Below, in pieces: positions 16,481-21,649 of a stretch of 21,649 bases of DNA (positions within the stretch are counted from its first letter, which is position 1; each line of letters starts with the position of its first letter). Source of the stretch: JBDHTS01 sp044221445 (lineage in GTDB: Bacteria; Pseudomonadota; Alphaproteobacteria; Micavibrionales; Micavibrionaceae); NCBI GenBank assembly GCA_044221445.1, contig JBGAPF010000031.1, positions 1-21,649 of the forward strand, read 5' to 3'. A program made the translations under genes and the position numbers. The notes beneath the pieces are model-generated. The model ran no database searches and was not told the DNA's origin. It was given only the letters and a program-made list of their open reading frames with translations.

Positions 16481-17599
16481 ATGATTATAAAACGCGAAAA
16501 CCAAGCCATGAATTCAGTCGATCCAGGCGAAGTAGAAGTTAATGCAGAACTTCTCGACGCACCGGACTCATTTGTAGAAGATGATTCCAACGCTATACTC
16601 GAAGAAGATAGCAGTGCAGAAGATTGGGACAGCTACGAATCTTCCGATGTGCAGGAAGATAATCTTCAGATTCCTGTGAAAAAGAAATCATTTCTTTTTA
16701 ATACAATAATAATTGCCGGCGCAGTTGTCGCTGGTCTTGGTTTCCTGTATTTAAAAGCAGGCCCTTCCGGCGAGCCTTCCACAATGCAGGAAACATCTGC
16801 CCCGTCAGAAGTAGCACAAAATGCTGATATTATTTCTGAAAGTGCCGGTCAGGCAGATGGCGAGGAGACAAAACCGCAGCCAGCAACAGGTGGGCTTTTA
16901 AATGATCCGACGGCTCTTCACGGAGTAGACGCCGCAGCGGACAATTCAGATGCTGAAGAGCAACCGCCTCAGCCTGTACCTACTGAACAATCCGAAAAGA
17001 CTGCTCCAGAAACTGCGGAACTGACGCCTCTGCCTTCATCGCCTGATAAGGAAGCAGAGGTTTCTCCTAACGCTTCACAATCACCTGCATCTTCCTCTGC
17101 CCCTGCCCCCTTTATGAAAGCAGCTAATCCTGCTGAAACAACAGAAACGCCTCTCTCGAATGACAAAATTGATCAACTGCTTGAAAAGGTTACGTCTATA
17201 GAGTCCAGGCTTTCTGTCTTAGAGGCCCAGCCAGCCCAGGAGTCTTTGGATGCAATTAATGCGCGTCTAACAGCTTTGGAAAGCCGGCCAGTCGAAACAC
17301 CGCTGGACATTAAAAAAGAAACGCCTGTATCCGACCAAAAAAATGAGAACGAAGTCGTGAATATTGCAAACCGTGAAAAGTCTGTGACAGTCAAGGATGC
17401 CGATCTAGAAAAAACCTCTGTGCATTGGGTTTTAAAATCGGCCCAGCCTGGTCAAGCGTATATTTCGCGTAGCGGACAAAATGACATGATTAGTGTCCAC
17501 ATTGGCGACACATTGGCCGGTATTGGTAAAGTCACATCAATTGATGTAGTTGCGGGGCACTGGGTTGTACAAGGGACCTCAGGCAGCATATCTCAATGA
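16481..17599 (+). CDS. icmG: type IVB secretion protein IcmG/DotF
   Basis: IcmG/DotF (TraP) is an inner-membrane protein linked to the Dot/Icm core complex. The 372-residue product has a very acidic N-terminus, one transmembrane helix at about 71-91 (FLFNTIIIAGAVVAGLGFLY), a Pro/Glu/Ala-rich linker, a coiled coil at about 228-268 (IDQLLEKVTSIESRLSVLEA), and a C-terminal globular domain (VHWVLKSAQPGQAYISRSGQ, then HIGDTLAGIGKVTSID). This layout matches DotF, though it is longer than the roughly 270 residues in Legionella. AGAAGGAG lies 6 nt before the ATG. The gene sits between icmE and icmC as in Legionella, which supports the name as much as the sequence does. Another ATG at 16508 is in frame but has no better ribosome site. 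Confidence 0.86.
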   Translation: MIIKRENQAMNSVDPGEVEVNAELLDAPDSFVEDDSNAILEEDSSAEDWDSYESSDVQEDNLQIPVKKKSFLFNTIIIAGAVVAGLGFLYLKAGPSGEPSTMQETSAPSEVAQNADIISESAGQADGEETKPQPATGGLLNDPTALHGVDAAADNSDAEEQPPQPVPTEQSEKTAPETAELTPLPSSPDKEAEVSPNASQSPASSSAPAPFMKAANPAETTETPLSNDKIDQLLEKVTSIESRLSVLEAQPAQESLDAINARLTALESRPVETPLDIKKETPVSDQKNENEVVNIANREKSVTVKDADLEKTSVHWVLKSAQPGQAYISRSGQNDMISVHIGDTLAGIGKVTSIDVVAGHWVVQGTSGSISQ

Positions 17600-17732
17600 T
17601 AAAGCGGGATAGGCTGCTTAAATGCACCTTTGTATAAATATATCAATTAGATAGGAATTAATATTTTTTCATTTTATAAAATCAATGGAATTTTAAACTT
17701 TTTCGTTCTATCTTTAATATTAAGGTAAAGTT

Positions 17733-17761
17733 TTGCATTCAGCAGTTATCCATGTTTTAAT
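17733..17761 (+). promoter_or_regulatory. candidate promoter upstream of icmC
   Basis: The 229-nt gap between icmG and icmC (17600-17828) is strikingly A/T-rich compared with the genes. Within it, TTGCAT (17733-17738) and TTTAAT (17756-17761) are spaced by 17 nt; the -10 matches five of six consensus bases. It would start transcription about 55-60 nt before the icmC ATG, giving icmC-icmD their own promoter. I see no clear intrinsic terminator after icmG. Judged by eye. Confidence 0.33.
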
Positions 17762-17828
17762 AACAATGCCAAGGTACTGCGAATAGAAAAATAAAATAAG
17801 ATTTATCAGTGCAGGTGAGTAAAATCAT

Positions 17829-19424
17829 ATGAAGTTAGCTTATGTGCCGGGTTATCTTTTCCTTTTACTGCTAATGGCGGCATCGCCTGCATATGCCGCT
17901 GTCAATTTTAGCACTATTACTAACAACATTGCCGATTCCTTAAGCACTCTTCCAGGCGTTATCACCGCTCTTAGCTATCTAATGGGACTCATATTTGGAG
18001 TTATGGGAGTGCTGAAGCTTCGGCAGCACGTCGAGGACCCACGCTCCACGCCCCTTAAGGAAGCCGTGATACGCTTTTTAGCGGGCGGCGCCTTATTTGC
18101 GCTTCCCATAGCCTATGAAGCTATGTATGTCACCATTGCAGGCGACAACAGTGCCGATATGGACACCGAAATGGGTCTTATTGTATCTGCATCGGGTATA
18201 ATCGCTACAATTGTTACTATAATTCCGACCGAAGACTTAAACCTTATATTTATGAATATTGCGGATTCTTTTGATGAGGTGCCCGGCTTGATTGCTGGCG
18301 GCTCTTATCTTTTCGGCTTGGTGCTGGGTGTGGTGGCCATTATCAAACTTAAGGATCATGTTTCTAATCCAGAGCAAACGCCTCTTAAAGATGGAGTGGT
18401 CAGGTTGCTTTTGGCGGGAGCTCTTTTCAGCCTGCCAACTATATTTGTTGCTGCTTATCATACGATCAATGGTGATGGCTTCAACCTAATGGATTATTTA
18501 TATAGCGGCCTAATTATGGCGGGTTTTGCTCTTTCTTCAGAAGATCCTATTAATTCCTGCCTTCTACTTGTTCCAAGAGCCCCTTTTTCTGTAGGCAGTT
18601 CGATTTGTCAATTGATTGCGCATACGGCGGCCTTTCCAACGCTTTTAACAGGCTTCGCCTATCTGCTTGGCTTAGTACTTATGGTTTGGGGCGTAACCAA
18701 ACTGAAAGAGCACGTCCTTAATCCCAACAATGTATCGGTCTGGGAAGGCTTATCCCGCCTGCTGGCGGCGGGGGCCCTTTTCGCGCTTCCGACAGTTGTC
18801 GGAGCGGTATATGTAAGCGTTGCAAGCGTCCTTATCCCGCATATTAACGGTGGTTTTAATCCGGCTGCCGGCGGTAATGGTCTGGACAGCATGATGGTCG
18901 CCTTTATCGGCAATATCCTGGGCCCCGCTCAAAATTTGATGAACTGGTTCGGTTATATCGCCGGCGTAATCTTTATTATTATCGGTATTACAAGGCTGAT
19001 GAAGACCGCTCAGGAAGGCGTGCGTGGGCCCGGCGGCGTCGGTACGATCATGACTTTTCTTGCCGGCGGAGCTCTGATTGCGTTCAGTCCCATGATGACG
19101 GCTTTCACGGCTTCTCTTTTTACTATCCCTTATACCGCAACTTTTGCTACACTGAATTACGATATAGGGTTTGACGCAGACGAACTGGCTCATGTGCATG
19201 CCGTGATCGGTGGGATCATACGGTTTATGATCATATTGGGTCTGGTCAGTTTTATGCGCGGAATATTCATCGTCCGCGGCGTTGCCGAAGGTGATAACCA
19301 GGCTTCTATGATGGCCGGTGTTACTCATTTGATCGGCGGGGCGCTGGCGGTGAATTTAGGACCTTTCCTGAATGCCGTTCAATCGACATTGGGACTGGAA
19401 GCCTACGGAGTAAACTTTGGATGA
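17829..19424 (+). CDS. icmC: IcmC/DotE-like membrane protein with about five tandem IcmC/IcmD units
   Basis: IcmC/DotE (TraQ) and IcmD/DotP (TraR) are small related membrane proteins of the Dot/Icm system, normally 130-200 residues. This product is 531 residues. After a signal peptide (1-23, cleavage after AYA) it repeats the family unit: residues about 33-103, 143-213 and 262-332 each contain a hydrophobic helix, then LK-x-HV-x-(N/D)P and a basic turn, then a second helix (RFLAGGALFALP, RLLLAGALFSLP, RLLAAGALFALP). Two more diverged units follow at about 364-432 and 458-520. That predicts about ten transmembrane helices. AGGTGAG lies 9 nt before the ATG. The position between icmG and icmD fits icmC. 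It may combine the roles of several single-unit proteins such as IcmC and DotV (inference). Confidence 0.86.
   Translation: MKLAYVPGYLFLLLLMAASPAYAAVNFSTITNNIADSLSTLPGVITALSYLMGLIFGVMGVLKLRQHVEDPRSTPLKEAVIRFLAGGALFALPIAYEAMYVTIAGDNSADMDTEMGLIVSASGIIATIVTIIPTEDLNLIFMNIADSFDEVPGLIAGGSYLFGLVLGVVAIIKLKDHVSNPEQTPLKDGVVRLLLAGALFSLPTIFVAAYHTINGDGFNLMDYLYSGLIMAGFALSSEDPINSCLLLVPRAPFSVGSSICQLIAHTAAFPTLLTGFAYLLGLVLMVWGVTKLKEHVLNPNNVSVWEGLSRLLAAGALFALPTVVGAVYVSVASVLIPHINGGFNPAAGGNGLDSMMVAFIGNILGPAQNLMNWFGYIAGVIFIIIGITRLMKTAQEGVRGPGGVGTIMTFLAGGALIAFSPMMTAFTASLFTIPYTATFATLNYDIGFDADELAHVHAVIGGIIRFMIILGLVSFMRGIFIVRGVAEGDNQASMMAGVTHLIGGALAVNLGPFLNAVQSTLGLEAYGVNFG
17925..19388 (+). repeat. tandem protein-level repeats inside icmC
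   Basis: Approximate unit boundaries are 17925-18137, 18255-18467, 18612-18824, 18918-19124 and 19200-19388. The first three share an obvious core (LKxHVxNP, then LLAGALFALP) and are diverged at the DNA level, so the duplications are old. The same unit occurs once in the next gene, icmD. Confidence 0.75.
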
Positions 19425-19455
19425 CTAACTTAACCAGTCGAGGAGGACTGAAACT

Positions 19456-19845
19456 ATGAAGAAACTGATGAAAAATATCATGCTAAGAATGGGCGCGGGC
19501 TTTGTTGCCGGTGCTATGTTGACGGCTTCCGATGCCTACGCTGGTGGAAATACGTTCAGCAAAATCGGTACGAACGTAGCTAACTCCATCGCTACGCTGC
19601 CTGGTCTTCTGACCGCGCTGTCTTATATGCTGGGCATTGTTATTGGCGTGCTGGGCGTACTGAAAATTAAGGACCACGTTGAAAACCCGAACAACACCCC
19701 GCTGAAAGATGGCGCAATCCGTCTGGCTGCTGGTGGCGGTCTGTTCGCGCTGCCGATCATTTATGAAGCCATGTTCAATACGGTCGGTTCTGGTGCCCAA
19801 GTGGCGCTTAAAGGCCTGAACAAGGTCCAGTCTATCACTAACTAA
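19456..19845 (+). CDS. icmD: type IVB secretion protein IcmD/DotP
   Basis: IcmD/DotP (TraR) is a small membrane protein of the Dot/Icm system with a signal peptide and two hydrophobic helices. The 129-residue product has a signal peptide at about 1-29 (cleavage near AYA), then LPGLLTALSYMLGIVIGVLG, LKIKDHVENPNNTPLKDG and AAGGGLFALPIIYEAMF. Its length matches the Legionella protein. AGGAGGA lies 8 nt before the ATG, a strong ribosome site. Codon use differs from its neighbours: leucine is nearly always CTG, with frequent AAC, CGT and CCG, which suggests high expression, as expected of a structural subunit made in many copies. It follows icmC by 31 nt. Confidence 0.92.
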   Translation: MKKLMKNIMLRMGAGFVAGAMLTASDAYAGGNTFSKIGTNVANSIATLPGLLTALSYMLGIVIGVLGVLKIKDHVENPNNTPLKDGAIRLAAGGGLFALPIIYEAMFNTVGSGAQVALKGLNKVQSITN

Positions 19846-19870
19846 TAGTGACGAAAGTTTCCCCAGAAAA

Positions 19871-20572
19871 ATGAACAATCTGGCGATAACACTTAGCATC
19901 TCCCGCAAAGCGGGAGATGCTTTAGTTTTGGATAAAAACAAACAATCTGATCTTCTATCGCTTGAACTTCGTCAAAAGATATTCGAACGGGACGGGCATG
20001 CATGCCGCTGCTGCGGGTTTCAATCGCAGAAATATCAGGATATTCTTTTTATTAATGGGTTATATGGAGATGCTCGGCCAGAAAATCTGGCGACCGTATG
20101 TATTTTTTGCCATCAATGCTTTAACCTTCAGGAAGTGTCGGCGATGCGCTCTGCAATCCTGATCTGGCTTCCTGAGATTTCTCAGACGGGTCTTCATCAT
20201 ATTGCCCGGGCAATATATGTTGCTCGTATAAGTCAGGGGCCTGTGGCGGAAGCTGCGCGGCGCGCTCTTGATGTTCTGACACGTCGCCGTGAGGATGCAC
20301 GGGCAAGGCTAGGGACCGACGATCCGTTTGTTCTGTCATCTGTATTGAAAGATTACATCAGTGATGGCGCATATGATGCGCGCACTGCAAAACTGGAAGG
20401 GCTCCGCCTGTTCCCGCTTGATCGCAGGATTATCAAGGAAGCAGATTTGGAATTTAATCAATTTCCACAAATTCTAGCTTATTGGCGCTCTAAAGACGGA
20501 CCGTTCGGAGGACGCCTTCCCAAGCAATGGATCGATCTCTATAAAAGCCTGGACCTTGAAACAGCCGCCTAA
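19871..20572 (+). CDS. icmJ: type IVB secretion protein IcmJ/DotN
   Basis: IcmJ/DotN (TraT) is a cytoplasmic zinc-binding protein with an HNH-like fold that belongs to the Dot/Icm coupling complex. The 233-residue product has no signal peptide. The zinc motif is CRCC at residues 45-48 and CIFCHQC at 77-83, set in QKIFERDGHACRCCGFQSQK and ARPENLATVCIFC. The rest is helical and ends in a basic-aromatic region (LAYWRSKDGPFGG). It is slightly longer than Legionella IcmJ. No clear Shine-Dalgarno precedes the ATG at 19871, and a perfect hairpin lies in codons 9-17, so translation may be weak or regulated. The position between icmD and icmB is as in Legionella. Confidence 0.9.
   Translation: MNNLAITLSISRKAGDALVLDKNKQSDLLSLELRQKIFERDGHACRCCGFQSQKYQDILFINGLYGDARPENLATVCIFCHQCFNLQEVSAMRSAILIWLPEISQTGLHHIARAIYVARISQGPVAEAARRALDVLTRRREDARARLGTDDPFVLSSVLKDYISDGAYDARTAKLEGLRLFPLDRRIIKEADLEFNQFPQILAYWRSKDGPFGGRLPKQWIDLYKSLDLETAA
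19895..19929 (+). terminator. perfect 12-bp hairpin plus T-rich tail, inside the start of icmJ
   Basis: The arm AGCATCTCCCGC (19895-19906), a loop of AAA, and the exact reverse complement GCGGGAGATGCT (19910-19921) are followed by TTAGTTTT (19922-19929). This has the shape of an intrinsic terminator. It lies 50 nt after the icmD stop but within the first codons of icmJ, so it may act as an attenuator, as a stabilising 3' end for icmC-icmD mRNA, or as a block to icmJ translation. Confidence 0.6.
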
Positions 20573-20706
20573 ACAGTTCTTGAAGGCCTCATGCTTTTAA
20601 ATGTTTTGCTGCACCCATAATGATTATATACTCGATGATCTGCAGGTTTGAATGCTTGCCGAAACGCTCTTAACTCTGAATAATTCCAAGGTTGCTATAT
20701 AAATTC
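20573..20706. other. icmJ-icmB intergenic gap
   Basis: These 134 A/T-rich nt lie between icmJ and icmB. I see no gene, no strong hairpin and no convincing promoter. The ribosome site for icmB is weak (AAGG about 15 nt before the ATG). Confidence 0.4.
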
Positions 20707-21649
20707 ATGATCAACGCACTTTATAAATTATTCATGCCTTTTCAGGTGGCTCTCAAACAGCCTCTTGAGAGTTTTATCAGAATCGAGACATCCGACGATG
20801 AAACGACCCTTGTCGCCCAGGACGGATCGCTCATTACTTATTTAAAAGTTGACGGTTGCCGTCAGGTTATTGGCGATAAGGAATTTCAGCATATTATCGA
20901 AGGCGCGACCATTAAGATCGGCGCGCGCTTTGACAGGCCTGGCCATGCCATGCAGGTTTATTTTGTCCGCGATCCTGAACAGATCGGACGGCATTTGCAA
21001 CAAATGGTAAAGCCTAGCCGTGTCGCTGCAAAAAATATGGGCTTTGAAATAGATGACGTGTTCGATGAACGCATCCGTCATATGTCGAAATATTTGTCCT
21101 ATGAAGAGTGTTATTTTGTTTTGTGGACCCGCCCCAGCGTTCTAACTAAAAATGAACGGGAGCGCGCTGCAAAAGAAGCTAAGCAGAAAAAATGGTTTTC
21201 TGCTGGTTTTGCTCAGTATCCCCTGGCCGCAATTGATGCTCTACGCATGCGCCATAAAAGTTTTCAGACGTCGGTTCTTGCCGCAATGGACGAGCTTGGA
21301 ATGCGAACTTCCGTTCTGGATGCGCATGAGGCCTTACAGGCAGTTCGTAACAATTTATTCCCCAATAAGGCGCATGAAGGTTGGCGCGCCTGTCTTCCCG
21401 GCGATCCTATTCCTGCGCGTGCGCCTTCCAATGCGCATGACATGTCGGATATTATGTGGCCACCGTTAAGGCAACAACTTGTTGCTGGCGATGCACGGGT
21501 CATCGACCGCTCTATATGCCGGATAGGCGATTTATTATGGGGTGGTGCCGATATGACGCTGGGTCCAATGGACGCCGCTCCGTTTCCGCAGTTGATGAAC
21601 CGCTTGGTCGAAGCGGATATTCCTTTCCGCATATCTTTGCTTATCGAAG
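20707..21649 (+). CDS. icmB: type IVB secretion ATPase IcmB/DotO, N-terminal part
   Basis: IcmB/DotO (TraU) is the VirB4-like cytoplasmic ATPase that energises the Dot/Icm channel. About 314 codons are in the window; the gene is cut by the right edge before the Walker A motif, so the catalytic part cannot be inspected. The start MINALYKLFMPF is followed by SFIRIETSDDETTLVAQDGS, the typical N-terminal beta region (YLKVDGCRQVIGDKEFQHII), and the YLSYEECYFVLWTRPSVLT block. The frame is open throughout. An in-frame ATG at 20734 is an alternative start. The location after icmJ is the canonical order. Confidence 0.93.
   Translation, partial: MINALYKLFMPFQVALKQPLESFIRIETSDDETTLVAQDGSLITYLKVDGCRQVIGDKEFQHIIEGATIKIGARFDRPGHAMQVYFVRDPEQIGRHLQQMVKPSRVAAKNMGFEIDDVFDERIRHMSKYLSYEECYFVLWTRPSVLTKNERERAAKEAKQKKWFSAGFAQYPLAAIDALRMRHKSFQTSVLAAMDELGMRTSVLDAHEALQAVRNNLFPNKAHEGWRACLPGDPIPARAPSNAHDMSDIMWPPLRQQLVAGDARVIDRSICRIGDLLWGGADMTLGPMDAAPFPQLMNRLVEADIPFRISLLIE

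Noticed and set aside
18750..19328. A 192-codon open frame on the minus strand
   Set aside because: It is antisense to the repeat units of icmC, whose protein is clearly related to IcmC/IcmD.
20199..20216. Perfect 18-bp palindrome ATATTGCCCGGGCAATAT
   Set aside because: It lies inside icmJ coding sequence, has no loop or T-rich tail, and has no second copy that I noticed. It is probably chance, though it could bind a dimeric protein.

Overview
The window looks like chromosomal DNA of a flagellated alphaproteobacterium. It carries the start of mnmE beside a DUF6489-type small protein, a flgK-flgL pair, and a chromosomal Dot/Icm (type IVB) secretion locus. A predatory or host-associated lineage such as the Micavibrio relatives would fit, but that placement is inference. 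No tRNA, rRNA, CRISPR array, insertion sequence or integrase is visible.

Layout. (1) 1-368, minus strand: the first 42 codons of mnmE, overlapping a small DUF6489-like gene. (2) 496-2109, plus strand: a membrane-anchored protein with eight CxxC pairs of DnaJ zinc-finger type but no J domain. It converges on flgL with 11 nt between the stop codons. (3) 2121-5579, minus strand: flgL and flgK. (4) 5656-12933, minus strand: six tightly packed genes, with overlaps or gaps of only a few bases, encoding exported proteins. Five are clear paralogues of one another, of about 400-475 residues, and I do not recognise the family. The sixth is a short, unrelated helical protein. (5) 12934-13129: a divergent intergenic region. 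(6) 13130-21649, plus strand: a Dot/Icm core operon in the order icmL-icmK-icmE-icmG-icmC-icmD-icmJ-icmB, with icmB cut by the window edge. This is the order known from Legionella and from the IncI tra region.

How the genes work together. IcmL (DotI), IcmK (DotH), IcmE (DotG) and IcmG (DotF) build the envelope-spanning core. The IcmC/IcmD proteins are small pilin- or TraQ/TraR-like membrane subunits. IcmJ (DotN) and IcmB (DotO) belong to the cytoplasmic coupling and ATPase parts. The five-paralogue operon is transcribed head-to-head from the secretion operon, so it is a strong candidate for a lineage-specific exported partner of the system: extracellular or periplasmic apparatus, adhesin, or substrate. 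It is the most likely undescribed system here.

Points that stand out: icmK is broken by frameshifts near 14822-14853; icmC is expanded to about five internal copies of the IcmC/IcmD unit; IcmE is very short and has a canonical EF-hand loop; icmD has a codon bias suggesting abundant product; and a perfect 12-bp hairpin lies in the first codons of icmJ.
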